From assembly GCA_903881475.1 (NCBI GenBank), contig CAIRTK010000003.1, forward strand, positions 59,273 through 123,272: a stretch of DNA of 64,000 nucleotides, read 5' to 3'. Within the stretch, counting starts at the first letter, position 1; each line of letters opens with the position of its first letter. The translations under genes and the position numbers were made by a program. This DNA comes from an uncultured Opitutia bacterium. GTDB taxonomy: Bacteria > Verrucomicrobiota > Verrucomicrobiia > Opitutales > Opitutaceae. This document shows, in pieces, positions 34,439 through 43,854 of the stretch. Below the pieces are notes generated by a model. The model was not told where the DNA came from, made no database searches, and saw nothing but the letters and a program-made list of their open reading frames with translations.

Positions 34439-36343
34439 GTAGCTCCGGCCCGCGGCCTTTTCGTAATAATTCACGTAGGCCTGGTTCACCACCCGGTAGC
34501 CGCCGGGCGTGGGATACTTTCCGGTGAAGTACCAGTCGCCCGTGTGCGCCGGGACGGCGGCATGGAGGTGCTCGATGGTCTGGAAGATGATCTCGATCTC
34601 CCCCTGCCATTCGATGCCCTTGGGGCGGACCAGCTGGACGATCTTCGCCGACAGCTCCTCGGGCGTGAACGGCTCGTAGATTTTCCGCACGTGGTTGACC
34701 GTGCCGCCGCGGGCCACCTCCGCGCGGCAGAGTGCGTAGACTTCCGCGAGCAGCGCGGCCTGCCCGCGCTCCTTCAGCAGCTCGACGGCCGCCTCGAACG
34801 CGATGAATTTTCCGACCTCCGACATGTCGATGCCATAGCAGTCGGGATAGCGGATCTGCGGCGCGGTCGAGACAATGACGATCTTCCGCGGGTTGAGCCG
34901 CGCGAGGATGCGGAGGATGGACTTGCGCAGCGTGGTGCCGCGGACGATCGAATCGTCGACGCACACAAGGTTGTCACCGGGCTGCACCGAGCCGTAGGTG
35001 ATGTCGTAAATGTGGCTTGCGAGCTGGTTGCGCATCGTTTCCTGGCCGATGAACGTCCGGATCTTGATGTCCTTGCTCACGACCTTCTCGCCTCGCGGCC
35101 AGTTGCGCAGGATGAGCTCGTCGAGCAGCCCCTCGGTCAACTGGCCCTTGGCCTGCGCCGCCAGGATCGCCGTCTTCACCTCGTCGCGGCGGCGCGTGCG
35201 CAGCGCCGACATCAGGCCGTAGTACGCGACCTCGGCCGTGTTGGGGATGAAGCCAAAGACCGTCCTCGCCCAGTCGTGCCCGATGGACTTGATCACCTGG
35301 TCCGCGAGCCCGCCGCCGAGCGCCTGGCGCTCGCGGTAGATGTCGAGGTCGTTGCCGCGGGAGAAATAAATGCGTTCGAAGGAGCAGGAGGCGCGGGGCA
35401 GCGGCGGCGTGAAGGCCTTCGCCGAGACGGCGCCGCTCTTCTTGATGACGACGACGTGGCCGGGCTCGACCTCCTTCACCTCCTCGATGGCCAGGTCGAA
35501 CACTGTCATGAGCGGCGCCCGCTCCGACGCAAAGGCGATGAACTCGTCGTTCTGGCACCAGAAGCACGGCCGGATGCCCGAAGGATCGCGCGCCACGAAG
35601 GCGTCACCGTTGCCGATCAGCCCCGCGATGGTGTAGCCGCCGTCCCATTTGTTGGCGGCGCGCGCGAGCACGCGGGTAAGGTCGAGGTCCTCGCTGATGC
35701 GGCGGGAAATCTCGGCGCCGGGCAGGCCCTGCGAGCGCAGCTGCCGGTAGATCTCCTCGTGCTCCTCGTCGAGGAAGAAGCCGATCTTCTCCAGCACCGC
35801 CTGCGTGTCGGTCGCATAGATCGGGTGCTGGCCCATGTCCGTCAGCGAGTGGTTGAGCTCGGCGGTGTTGGTCAGGTTGAAATTGCCGCAAAGCGCCAGG
35901 TTGCGCGTCGGCCACGGGCTGCGGCGGAAGAACGGATGGCACGACGAGAGGTTGTAGCCGCCGCTGGTGCCGTAGCGAAGATGCCCGAGGAAGAGCTCGC
36001 CGCCGAAGTCGAACGACTGCTTCACCGTGTCGGCGAACTCGGGATGGATGGTGCCGGCCGCGACCTTCTCGTTGTACTGCGCGAGCAGCAGCTTGAAGAT
36101 GCGGTCGAGCGGGTTCGACTTGACGCTGCGCTCGCGGAACATGAACGCCTCGCCCGCCGCCATGTCGAGTTTCACGCACGCCACGCCCGCGCCGTCCTGG
36201 CCGCGGTTGTGCTGCTTTTCCATCAGCAGGAAGAGCTTGGTGAAGCCCCACAGCGGGGAGCCGTACTTCTCCTGGTAATAGGAAAGCGGCTTCAGCAGCC
36301 GCACCAGGGCGATGCCGCATTCGTGGGTGATCCGGTCGCTCAT
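34436..36343 (-). CDS. purF: Amidophosphoribosyltransferase (long form)
   Basis: A 635-residue first-committed enzyme of purine synthesis (PRPP plus glutamine to phosphoribosylamine). Start MSDRITHECGIALVRLL; the nucleophilic Cys is residue 9, so a short propeptide would be removed. A class II glutaminase domain follows (HNRGQDGAG, GHLRYGTSGGYN, CGNFNLTN). The phosphoribosyltransferase domain has the PRPP loop NLVCVDDSIVRGTTLRKSIL. It is longer than the roughly 500-residue E. coli enzyme owing to internal segments typical of a long clade. Divergent from purL. Confidence 0.93.
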   Translation of the reverse strand: MSDRITHECGIALVRLLKPLSYYQEKYGSPLWGFTKLFLLMEKQHNRGQDGAGVACVKLDMAAGEAFMFRERSVKSNPLDRIFKLLLAQYNEKVAAGTIHPEFADTVKQSFDFGGELFLGHLRYGTSGGYNLSSCHPFFRRSPWPTRNLALCGNFNLTNTAELNHSLTDMGQHPIYATDTQAVLEKIGFFLDEEHEEIYRQLRSQGLPGAEISRRISEDLDLTRVLARAANKWDGGYTIAGLIGNGDAFVARDPSGIRPCFWCQNDEFIAFASERAPLMTVFDLAIEEVKEVEPGHVVVIKKSGAVSAKAFTPPLPRASCSFERIYFSRGNDLDIYRERQALGGGLADQVIKSIGHDWARTVFGFIPNTAEVAYYGLMSALRTRRRDEVKTAILAAQAKGQLTEGLLDELILRNWPRGEKVVSKDIKIRTFIGQETMRNQLASHIYDITYGSVQPGDNLVCVDDSIVRGTTLRKSILRILARLNPRKIVIVSTAPQIRYPDCYGIDMSEVGKFIAFEAAVELLKERGQAALLAEVYALCRAEVARGGTVNHVRKIYEPFTPEELSAKIVQLVRPKGIEWQGEIEIIFQTIEHLHAAVPAHTGDWYFTGKYPTPGGYRVVNQAYVNYYEKAAGRSY

Positions 36344-36590
36344 GCCGTCAGTCCTGCGGTTTTGCCGGCCCACACCGCGTTTGTCGTCCGGGGCGTCTCG
36401 CCGGGAAGCCGGGCTGCAGGGATTGGGTGGCTGTGGATCCGCACGTGAGGGTGGAAAACGGCTGATTTCGGGGAGGCGGTGGGAATGGTCAACGGCTTTC
36501 TAGATGCCGCGCGGCGAAAGCGCAAAAAAGACCTGATTTTCAGCCCCTTGACCGCGGCAGGGATGTTCGGAAGCATCCGCGGCCTCAACC

Positions 36591-39500
36591 ATGTTGATCC
36601 TCCGCGGCTCCTCCGCCCTGTCTCCTTTCCGGCTCCAGAAGCTTCTTCAGGATCTCATCGCCGCCGGCCTGCCGGCCCGCGACGTCAGCGCCGAGTTCGT
36701 CCATGTCATTGAGGTGGATTCCGAGCTGACGCCCGCTGGGCGCTCGGTCCTCGACCAGCTGCTCACCTACGGTCCCCGCCGCGCCGCCAGCCAGGCCTCC
36801 GGTCTGCTTCAAATCGTCGCCCCCCGCCCGGGCACCATCTCCCCCTGGTCCTCCAAGGCCACCGACATCGCCCGCCTCTGCGGCCTCGCCCAGGTGAAGC
36901 GCATCGAGCGCGTGATCGCCTACTCCGTCGACTTCGCGACGGACGACCTCGTAGCAGCCGACGTAAGGAGGCTGGAGGAAACCCAAACCGGCCAAGCCAG
37001 CCTCGTCACCTCGGCTGCTACCGGACTCAGCGACGCGCAGCTGCGCGCGCTTGCCGCGAAACTCCACGACCGGATGACCCAGACCGTCTTCGGCGACTTC
37101 GATTCGCTCGCGACGCTCTTCCGCCATGAGCCGCCCCGCCCGATGACCAGCGTGCCCGTGCTCGCGCAAGGCCGCGCCGCCTTGGCCGCCGCCAATACCG
37201 CCCTCGGGCTCGCGCTCGCCGACGACGAAATCGATTACCTCGTCCGGGCCTTCACGGCCCTGCAGCGCGATCCGAACGACATCGAGCTGATGATGTTCGC
37301 GCAGGCCAACTCCGAGCACTGCCGCCACAAGATCTTCAATGCCACCTGGGAAATCGACGGACAGGCGCAGGAAAAGTCGCTGTTCCAGATGATCCGGAAT
37401 ACCTACCAGCTGCACAGCGACGGCATCCTTTCCGCCTACAAGGACAATTCCGCCGTCCTCGCCGGCACCCGCGGCGGCCGCTTCTTCGTGGACCCGAGGA
37501 CCGGCGAATACGCCGCGCACGAAGAGGAGATCCTTCTCCTCTGCAAGGTCGAGACGCACAACCACCCGACGGCCATTTCGCCGTTCCCCGGCGCCGCCAC
37601 GGGCTCCGGCGGCGAGATCCGCGACGAAGGCGCCACCGGCCGCGGGGCCAAGCCCAAGGCCGGCCTCTGCGGTTTCACCGTCTCCCACCTCCGGCTCCCC
37701 GGCGCCGTCCAGCCCTGGGAACAGGACCATGGCAAACCCGGCCGCATCGTCTCGGCCCTCGACATCATGATCGAGGGCCCGCTCGGCGCCGCCGCCTTCA
37801 ACAACGAGTTCGGCCGGCCGAACATCAACGGCTACTTCCGGACGTTTGAGCAGGAAGTCCCGGCCGCAGCACCCGGATTGTCTCACGCAGAGGACCCAAA
37901 GTACGCAGCGGGCCCGAACCCCAAACCCTCAGCTTCAGGAAACTCCGCGTTCTCTGCGCCTCCGCGTGAAAAAATTTCGGGCTTCAAGCCTGCCACCGAG
38001 CTCCGCGGCTACCACAAGCCCATCATGCTCGCCGGCGGACTCGGCAATATCCGCGCCAGCCACGTCAAGAAGGGCGTCATCAATCCCGGCGACCAGCTCA
38101 TCATCCTCGGCGGGCCCGCGATGCTGATCGGCCTCGGCGGCGGCGCGGCCAGTTCCATGGCCAGCGGTTCCGGCCAGGAAGACCTGGATTTCGCCAGCGT
38201 CCAGCGCGACAACGCCGAGATGGAGCGCCGCTGCCAGGAGGTCATCGACCGCTGCTGGGCCCTCGGCGACGAGAACCCCATCTCCTTCATCCACGATGTC
38301 GGCGCCGGCGGCATTTCCAACGCGCTGCCCGAACTCGTCAACGACGCCGGCCGCGGCGGCCGCTTCCAGCTCCGCGCCGTGCCGAACGACGAGCCGGGCA
38401 TGAGCCCGCTCGAGATCTGGTGCAACGAATCCCAGGAACGCTACGTCCTCGCCGTCCCCGCTGCCAGCCTCGCCGTGTTCCAGGGCCTCTGTGAGCGCGA
38501 GCGCTGCCCCTTCGCCGTCGTCGGCGAGGCCACCGAGCGGAAGCAGCTCGTCCTCCAGGATTCCCACTTCGGCAACACCCCCATCGACCTGCCTCTCGAG
38601 GTCCTGCTCGGCAAACCGCCCCGCATGCACCGCACGGACGCCACCCTGGTCCGCGCCCTTTCTCCCCTTTCACTCTCCCTTTCACTCGGCGAAGCCGTCC
38701 ATCGCGTCCTGAGCCACCCGGCTGTAGCCGACAAGACGTTCCTGATTTCGATCGGCGACCGTACGCTCGGCGGACTCATCGCGCGCGACCAGATGGTCGG
38801 CCCGTGGCAGGTGCCCGTCGCCGACTGCGCCGTGACCGCCGCGGCCTTCGATGTTTACACCGGCGAGGCCATGGCCATGGGCGAGCGCACCCCCGTCGCC
38901 ATCAACTCCGCCGCTGCATCCGCCCGGCTCGCCGTCGGCGAGGCCCTCACTAACCTCGCTGCCGCGCAGGTCGGCGAGATTGGCAAGGTCAACCTCTCCG
39001 CCAACTGGATGGCCGCGCCCGCGATCCCCGGCGACGGCGCCGATCTCTACGCCGCCGTGCGCGCCGTCGGCCTGGAACTCTGCCCTGCCCTCGGCATCAC
39101 CATCCCCGTCGGCAAGGATTCCATGAGCATGAGCACGGCCTGGCAGGACGCCGGCACGGGGGAGAACAAACGCATCACCGCCCCCGTTTCGCTCATCATC
39201 TCCGCCTTCGCGCCCGTCACCGACATCCGCCTCTCACTCACGCCGCAGCTGCGGTATGATGCATCCGAACCATTTTTACCGGAGGGAACGGAGGAAACTG
39301 AGAGTTCAAAATCCCGAGGCCAGGACTCTTCCTCAGTTCCCTCCGTTACCTCCTGTAAAATTTCCGAACCGATCGGCGAGACTGTGCTCCTGTTGATTGA
39401 CTTGGGCCGTGGCCGGAACCGCCTCGGCGGTTCGATCCTCGCGCAGGTTGTTTCCCAGACTGGCGAGGAGCCGCCCGACGTCGACAGTGCCGCCGACCTG

Positions 39501-40841
39501 AAGAATTTCTGGAAGGTCATCCAGCAGCTCGGCCACGAAAGGAAACTCCTCGCCTATCACGACCGCTCCGATGGCGGCCTGCTCGCCACCGTCGTGGAAA
39601 TGGCCTTTGCCGGCCATGTGGGCGTGGACCTCGAAATCCCCGCGGGACACAACGCATTCGCCGCACTCTTCAGCGAGGAACTCGGCGCCGTCATCCAGGT
39701 GCGCAGCACGGATCTCGACGACGTCTCGCTCACGCTGCGGCAGCATGGATTCAAGGCCTGCACCACGCACCTCGGCACCCTCAACCCCCACCAAGCTCTG
39801 CGCATCCGGCGGGCCGGCCAGGAAATCTTCAACGAGAGCCTCACGACCCTGCGCTCCTGCTGGTCCGACGTCACCCGCCGCATCGCCGCCCTCCGCGACA
39901 ACCCCGCCTGCGCCGAATCGGAACATACGTTGAGACTGGACCTGAACGATCCTGGGATCACCCCGATCATCACCTTTGATTTAATCACGAGGGACACCAA
40001 GGGCACGAAGACTGAATCGGATGGTTCCCAACCTTTCGTACCCTTGGTGCCATTCGTGGTTAAAAATAAGCCCCCGATTGCGATCCTGCGCGAGCAGGGC
40101 GTCAACGGCGAAGTCGAGATGGCCGCCGCGTTCACCCGCGCGGGATTCAAGGCCGTCGATGTCCACATGACCGACCTGCTCAGCGGCCGCGTGTCCCTGC
40201 AGGACTTCCGCGGCCTCGCTGCCTGCGGCGGTTTCAGTTACGGTGACGTCCTCGGTGCCGGCGAAGGCTGGGCCAAGAGCGCACTGTTCAACGCGCGCGC
40301 GCGCGCCGAGTTCGAGGCCTTTTTCGCGCGCGAGGACGCCTTCGCCCTCGGCGTCTGCAACGGCTGCCAGATGATGAGCAACCTGAAGTCGATCATCCCC
40401 GGCGCCGGCCACTGGCCGCGGTTTGTGCAGAACCAGAGCGAGCGCTACGAGGGCCGCTTCGTCTCGGTGAAGATCGAACGGACCCCCAGCCTGTTCTTCG
40501 CCGGCATGGAGGGCTCCGTGCTCCCCATCGCCACCGCCCACGGGGAGGGCTATGCGGAGTTTGCCGACCCCGCCGCGCTGCAGGCCTGCAGCAACTCCGG
40601 CCTGGTCGCTGCGCGTTTCGTGGACAACCACCATCGCGTCACGGAGCAATATCCGCTCAATCCCAACGGCTCCCCGTTCGGCATGACCGCGCTCACCACG
40701 ACGACCGGCCGCGTCACCATCATGATGCCGCATCCCGAGCGGGTCTTCCGGTCGGCCTGCATGAGCTGGGCGCCGGGAAACTGGGGCGAAGACAGCCCGT
40801 GGATGAAGCTGTTCTACAACGCCCGCGCCTGGATCGGCTAG
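36591..40841 (+). CDS. purL: Phosphoribosylformylglycinamidine synthase with three repeat-encoded inserts
   Basis: A 1,416-residue large-type PurL (FGAR to FGAM), about 120 residues longer than the E. coli enzyme. [19 protein letters not shown] is the N-terminal domain. The synthetase halves carry [35 protein letters not shown] and [15 protein letters not shown]. The C-terminal glutaminase has its Cys in [11 protein letters not shown] (about 1256). Extra segments at about residues 430-462, 895-924 and 1131-1159 coincide with palindromic repeats and sit in linkers: before [10 protein letters not shown], before [10 protein letters not shown] and before [12 protein letters not shown]. The catalytic residues are intact, so the enzyme should work. 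Confidence 0.96.
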   Translation: MLILRGSSALSPFRLQKLLQDLIAAGLPARDVSAEFVHVIEVDSELTPAGRSVLDQLLTYGPRRAASQASGLLQIVAPRPGTISPWSSKATDIARLCGLAQVKRIERVIAYSVDFATDDLVAADVRRLEETQTGQASLVTSAATGLSDAQLRALAAKLHDRMTQTVFGDFDSLATLFRHEPPRPMTSVPVLAQGRAALAAANTALGLALADDEIDYLVRAFTALQRDPNDIELMMFAQANSEHCRHKIFNATWEIDGQAQEKSLFQMIRNTYQLHSDGILSAYKDNSAVLAGTRGGRFFVDPRTGEYAAHEEEILLLCKVETHNHPTAISPFPGAATGSGGEIRDEGATGRGAKPKAGLCGFTVSHLRLPGAVQPWEQDHGKPGRIVSALDIMIEGPLGAAAFNNEFGRPNINGYFRTFEQEVPAAAPGLSHAEDPKYAAGPNPKPSASGNSAFSAPPREKISGFKPATELRGYHKPIMLAGGLGNIRASHVKKGVINPGDQLIILGGPAMLIGLGGGAASSMASGSGQEDLDFASVQRDNAEMERRCQEVIDRCWALGDENPISFIHDVGAGGISNALPELVNDAGRGGRFQLRAVPNDEPGMSPLEIWCNESQERYVLAVPAASLAVFQGLCERERCPFAVVGEATERKQLVLQDSHFGNTPIDLPLEVLLGKPPRMHRTDATLVRALSPLSLSLSLGEAVHRVLSHPAVADKTFLISIGDRTLGGLIARDQMVGPWQVPVADCAVTAAAFDVYTGEAMAMGERTPVAINSAAASARLAVGEALTNLAAAQVGEIGKVNLSANWMAAPAIPGDGADLYAAVRAVGLELCPALGITIPVGKDSMSMSTAWQDAGTGENKRITAPVSLIISAFAPVTDIRLSLTPQLRYDASEPFLPEGTEETESSKSRGQDSSSVPSVTSCKISEPIGETVLLLIDLGRGRNRLGGSILAQVVSQTGEEPPDVDSAADLKNFWKVIQQLGHERKLLAYHDRSDGGLLATVVEMAFAGHVGVDLEIPAGHNAFAALFSEELGAVIQVRSTDLDDVSLTLRQHGFKACTTHLGTLNPHQALRIRRAGQEIFNESLTTLRSCWSDVTRRIAALRDNPACAESEHTLRLDLNDPGITPIITFDLITRDTKGTKTESDGSQPFVPLVPFVVKNKPPIAILREQGVNGEVEMAAAFTRAGFKAVDVHMTDLLSGRVSLQDFRGLAACGGFSYGDVLGAGEGWAKSALFNARARAEFEAFFAREDAFALGVCNGCQMMSNLKSIIPGAGHWPRFVQNQSERYEGRFVSVKIERTPSLFFAGMEGSVLPIATAHGEGYAEFADPAALQACSNSGLVAARFVDNHHRVTEQYPLNPNGSPFGMTALTTTTGRVTIMMPHPERVFRSACMSWAPGNWGEDSPWMKLFYNARAWIG
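37881..37974. repeat. Repeat inserted in purL, CTCACGCAGAGG family
   Basis: TCTCACGCAGAGGACCCAAA then GTACGCAG at the left is inverted as CTCCGCGTTCTCTGCGCCTC then CGCGTGAAAA at the right. It is the style of the intergenic CTCTGCGTCTCTGCGTGA repeats. It is in frame and adds about 33 residues. Confidence 0.85.
39273..39360. repeat. Repeat inserted in purL, family B
   Basis: TTTTACCGGAGGGAACGG then AGGAAACTGAG is inverted, at 26 of 29 positions, as CTCAGTTCCCTCCGTTACC then TCCTGTAAAA. A related arm is intergenic at 1902-1982. In frame, about 30 residues. Confidence 0.9.
39981..40065. repeat. Repeat inserted in purL, family C
   Basis: TTAATCACGAGGGACACCAA then GGGCACGAAG is inverted as CTTTCGTACCCTTGGTGCC then ATTCGTGGTTAAAA. 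In frame between the FDL strand and IAILREQG; about 28 residues. Confidence 0.9.
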
Positions 40842-40854
40842 GCCGGGACCGGCA

Positions 40855-41739
40855 TCAGCCACCCAGCAGTCCGGGCACGACTTTCGACGGGGCCGGTTTC
40901 TCGGGCATCGTGTCCGAAGCTTTGATCGGGATCGCCGGATGCCACTTGAGCCACTCATCCTCCGGGTCCTTGGCGAGCGGGAACTGCGCGCCGTCGGCGG
41001 CGGCCGCGGCGGGCTCCTCGGGCGTGGCGAACCCGATCGCGCCCGTGATGATCGACTGCAGGGATTTCTTCTGCGCGCTGCCGCCAAAGAGGCTGAACTG
41101 CAGCGCAGCACCGCCCGCATTCCAGAAACGCGTGGTGGCCCGCACGAGGTCGGTGTAGGGCCGCTGTACGCGAATCCGGACGACGACGCCCGTGGCATCA
41201 TCGGCCAGCCGCGCGGCCTCGACCTCACCCACCTTGATATCGCGATAAAACACGGGCGCACGCACCTGCAGACCGCCCAACCGATCGGTCCTGAGCAGGA
41301 ACGCCCGGCCCTCCTCCGCATTCTCCGGCGCCGGTGGCGCATCGAGCCCGCGGAAACGGGAGGCCGGCGCGCCGGTCAGCAGGGTCTCGAGCCCGCTGAC
41401 GCCGGCAAAGCCGATCTCCGGCTGCACCACCCAGAACTGCGATCCCTCGCGCGCGATGGCCGCGGCTTTCCGGGTGAGTTGTACGTGGACCACCACGCCG
41501 CCGAGGTCTTCCGCCAGGCCCACTTGCTTCACCTGACCGATGGCGACTCCCTTGTAGTCGAGCGCAGTCTGGCCGGGCTCGAGGCCGGAGGCATCGGCCA
41601 ACTCGATTGTGATCTCGGTGCCATGGTTGCTCCATTCCCGGGCCAGCATCCAGAGGGCGACAGCCAGCGCCACTACGGGCACGACCCAGATGAGCGAGAA
41701 TCCGGGAAAGCGGGAGAGTTTGGGCGCGGGTGTCATCAT
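40855..41739 (-). CDS. pqiB: PqiB-like MCE-domain protein
   Basis: A 294-residue protein with an N-terminal transmembrane anchor (FSLIWVVPVVALAVALWMLA) and two MCE repeats: ELADASGLEPGQTALDYKGV AIGQV and LGGLQVRAPVFYRDIKVGEV. These domains form tunnels for lipid movement between membranes in PqiB/YebT/MlaD systems. It is shorter than E. coli PqiB. The two upstream genes encode the PqiA-type membrane partners, spaced 12 bases and by an ATGA overlap. A lipid-transport or envelope-maintenance role is inferred. Confidence 0.85.
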   Translation of the reverse strand: MMTPAPKLSRFPGFSLIWVVPVVALAVALWMLAREWSNHGTEITIELADASGLEPGQTALDYKGVAIGQVKQVGLAEDLGGVVVHVQLTRKAAAIAREGSQFWVVQPEIGFAGVSGLETLLTGAPASRFRGLDAPPAPENAEEGRAFLLRTDRLGGLQVRAPVFYRDIKVGEVEAARLADDATGVVVRIRVQRPYTDLVRATTRFWNAGGAALQFSLFGGSAQKKSLQSIITGAIGFATPEEPAAAAADGAQFPLAKDPEDEWLKWHPAIPIKASDTMPEKPAPSKVVPGLLGG

Positions 41740-41751
41740 GGTGGCGGGCGT

Positions 41752-42345
41752 TCAGGATGATGGACTCAGAAAAGCGCTCGGCCGGGGCACGGCAGCCTGA
41801 ACCGCGCGGGCGTCATCCGGCCCGGAGCCCGCGGAAGGCGCCTCCGTCCAGAGAATCCGCGGATCGAACCGGTGCGTGGCGAGCATGGTCAGGACCACCA
41901 CCGCGCCGAAGGCCAGGATTCCGGGACGCGGCTCGACCGACGCCAGTTTCCCGAACCGGACCGCACCCGACAGGAAGGCGACCAGGAAAACATCGAGCAT
42001 CGACCAGCGGCCGATGAAATTGACCGCACCGTAGATCCGCGTCAGGAGCCGGGCGTGGGAACCGGGCCGGTGCCGGGCCGCGACCAGCAGGCAGCCCAGG
42101 CCGGCCAGCTTCAGCAGCGGCACCAGGAAACTGGCGGTGAAGACGATCGCCGCCAGGCCCCCCAAACCATCGCGCCAGAGCTGGAGTATGCCGGACAGGA
42201 TCGTCGTGTCCGAGGCCACCTGTCCCGCGATGCCCAGGTGCATCACCGGCAGGCTGTAAGCCGGGACCAGCATGATGACCGCCGAAATCGCGAGCGCCGC
42301 CGCGTGGGTCGCCGACGAACGGTCCGGTGGGCGCAGCGCCTTCAT
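41752..42345 (-). CDS. pqiA: PqiA-like membrane protein, second half
   Basis: A 197-residue protein with four hydrophobic segments, starting MKALRPPDRSSATHAAALAI. The block VPAYSLPVMHLGIAGQ matches the PqiA domain signature (P.L.. plus a membrane helix), followed by TILSGILQLWRDGLGGLAAIV and GRWSMLDVFLVAFLSG. It starts inside the stop codon of the preceding PqiA-like gene (ATGA). In E. coli both halves are one protein; here they are two coupled genes. Confidence 0.85.
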   Translation of the reverse strand: MKALRPPDRSSATHAAALAISAVIMLVPAYSLPVMHLGIAGQVASDTTILSGILQLWRDGLGGLAAIVFTASFLVPLLKLAGLGCLLVAARHRPGSHARLLTRIYGAVNFIGRWSMLDVFLVAFLSGAVRFGKLASVEPRPGILAFGAVVVLTMLATHRFDPRILWTEAPSAGSGPDDARAVQAAVPRPSAFLSPSS

Positions 42346-42968
42346 GCGGAAGCCGGGGCCGGCGTGGCGCGCGCCTGTTGCCCCCGCGGCTGCAGGCTGA
42401 ACCGGCGCCAGGCCAGCAAGGTGAAGAGCGAGGCGGCGCCATAACACCAGAGCCCCGGGCCCACGGATAGATTCACGACCGTGCCCAGTTTGAAAAATGC
42501 GACCATGACCCCCAGGATCTGCACCTCCGGCATGGCCCAGCGTTCCACGCCATGGGCCCAATGGCGGAGAGTCTCGTGCCATTCGACCGGGTTCGCCCGG
42601 GTTTCCGCCCAAAGTACCGCAACGAGCAGGGTCAGCAGGCCCAGCGGCGCCAGGATGCCGCAAAACAGCACGAGGCTGGCCAGCAGGCCAAAGCCGGACA
42701 TCCAAAGTCCCTCGACTCCGCCCGACAGGAGGACCGTCCGTTCATTGCCCACTTTTGTCAGGGTCACGAAGGGCAGCAGCAGCGACGGGAGGGCCAGCAC
42801 CAGGCCCGTCAGGGCAAAAACCAGCGCGGCGTCGGGGCCCAGCCGGCCGCGTTCCGCCAGGGTCGCGCCGCAGCGGACGCATAGGGCCCGCTGCCCCGGC
42901 TCCAGGAAAGGAGCCCGATGGGATTGGCCGCACAGCGGGCACTGCAGGTGGGAATCTTCCGGGTTCAT
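42342..42968 (-). CDS. pqiA: PqiA-like membrane protein with zinc ribbon, first half
   Basis: A 208-residue protein. The N-terminal CPLCGQSHRAPF and CVRCGATL Cys pairs form a zinc ribbon, then four membrane helices follow (ALVFALTGLVLALPSLLLPF, then WMSGFGLLASLVLFCGILAP). RWAMPEVQILGVMVAFFKLG is the PqiA-type signature near the end. It is the first gene of the pqiA-pqiA-pqiB unit. Paraquat-inducible regulation is known for E. coli pqi only and is not shown here. Confidence 0.85.
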   Translation of the reverse strand: MNPEDSHLQCPLCGQSHRAPFLEPGQRALCVRCGATLAERGRLGPDAALVFALTGLVLALPSLLLPFVTLTKVGNERTVLLSGGVEGLWMSGFGLLASLVLFCGILAPLGLLTLLVAVLWAETRANPVEWHETLRHWAHGVERWAMPEVQILGVMVAFFKLGTVVNLSVGPGLWCYGAASLFTLLAWRRFSLQPRGQQARATPAPASA

Positions 42969-43118
42969 CTTGCCATGATGCGCGAGTCCGGGGGATCGCC
43001 GGGCAATAAGAGGAGGAAAGGAGCAGGAGCCCCGGCGCCAGAGGACCTGGTATTGGAACGCGTTTCCTTCCCTTGGTTCGCGGGAAAATTGCCCGGGCAA
43101 CCCGCTTCGGGCGCCTCC

Positions 43119-43316
43119 TTACTTCACCACCGGCATGTGAATGTCGCCGGAGTGATTGAGGATGCCAAAGCCGTAGAGCAGCCAGAGAACCACCACGACC
43201 ACGACGACGACGTTGAGGATGCTTTTGATCGTCGACTGCATCGGGATGTAAGTGTTGATCAGCCAGAGGACGACCCCGACGACAATCAGGGTGAGAACTA
43301 CATTGATGAGAGGCAT
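43119..43316 (-). CDS. Small membrane protein, Thivi_2564 family
   Basis: 65 residues, two hydrophobic helices (VVLTLIVVGVVLWLINTYIP and a valine-rich VVVVVVVVLWLLYGFGIL), with INTYIPMQSTIKSILNVV between. This pattern (LINTYIPM, KSILN) matches the small Thivi_2564 family of unknown function. It is probably monocistronic. Confidence 0.8.
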   Translation of the reverse strand: MPLINVVLTLIVVGVVLWLINTYIPMQSTIKSILNVVVVVVVVLWLLYGFGILNHSGDIHMPVVK

Positions 43317-43459
43317 TCCCCCAACGTAGCCGGAATCACGGGGTGACGATATGGGGTCTAGCCCTACCCAAGTCCGGGGCGGCGCGCAGTTCAGGGGCCC
43401 AAATCCCCCGCTAAAAGTAATCGGTGACCTCGGCCCGCCGCCGCGGTCTGTGTCCGCCC

Positions 43460-43672
43460 ATGGACGATCCCAAATTCCAGCAACACGGCGGAGCCCACCG
43501 CGCCGAGCACCCGCCCCACGGCCCCTATTGGAAGCGGATGCATCACAGCCCGTTCTTCTGGGTCGCCGCCTGCTTCATCATGCTGGCCATGGTGATTTAC
43601 GTGCTGACGAACGACCTCGCCTTCTGGCCCGGCAGCAAAGCGCACCGGCCCGTCCCGGAGTTGGCACCGTGA
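43460..43672 (+). CDS. Small single-helix membrane protein
   Basis: A 70-residue protein starting MDDPKFQQHGGAHRAEHPPH. The N-terminus is His-rich and soluble, and one transmembrane helix follows (FFWVAACFIMLAMVIYVLTN). It resembles small His-rich membrane proteins near transporters, but no family is recognised. The stretch from 43673 to 43854 holds no gene I can support. Confidence 0.6.
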   Translation: MDDPKFQQHGGAHRAEHPPHGPYWKRMHHSPFFWVAACFIMLAMVIYVLTNDLAFWPGSKAHRPVPELAP

Positions 43673-43854
43673 TGCAGTCACTGAGCCGGGACCATGCAGT
43701 CGGGCGTGGAGTGCGCTGGATCGCCCGCGCTCAAGCCACCGGGTTGGGCGCAACCATTCCGCCTGCGTTGGCCCGGGCCAATTGAAGCGCCGGGCATTGA
43801 CGCGCAGAGGGTGCCGGGCATAACCGGGCGGCCTTACCCACCCCGCAGCCCCGC

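Noticed and set aside
38650..38700. A fourth repeat insertion in purL (CCCTTTCACTCTCCCTTTCACTC)
   Set aside because: Low-complexity wording resembles the CTCACTTTCACCCTCAC stretch near 28920, but there is no inverted arm and no clear length excess at this point in the protein.
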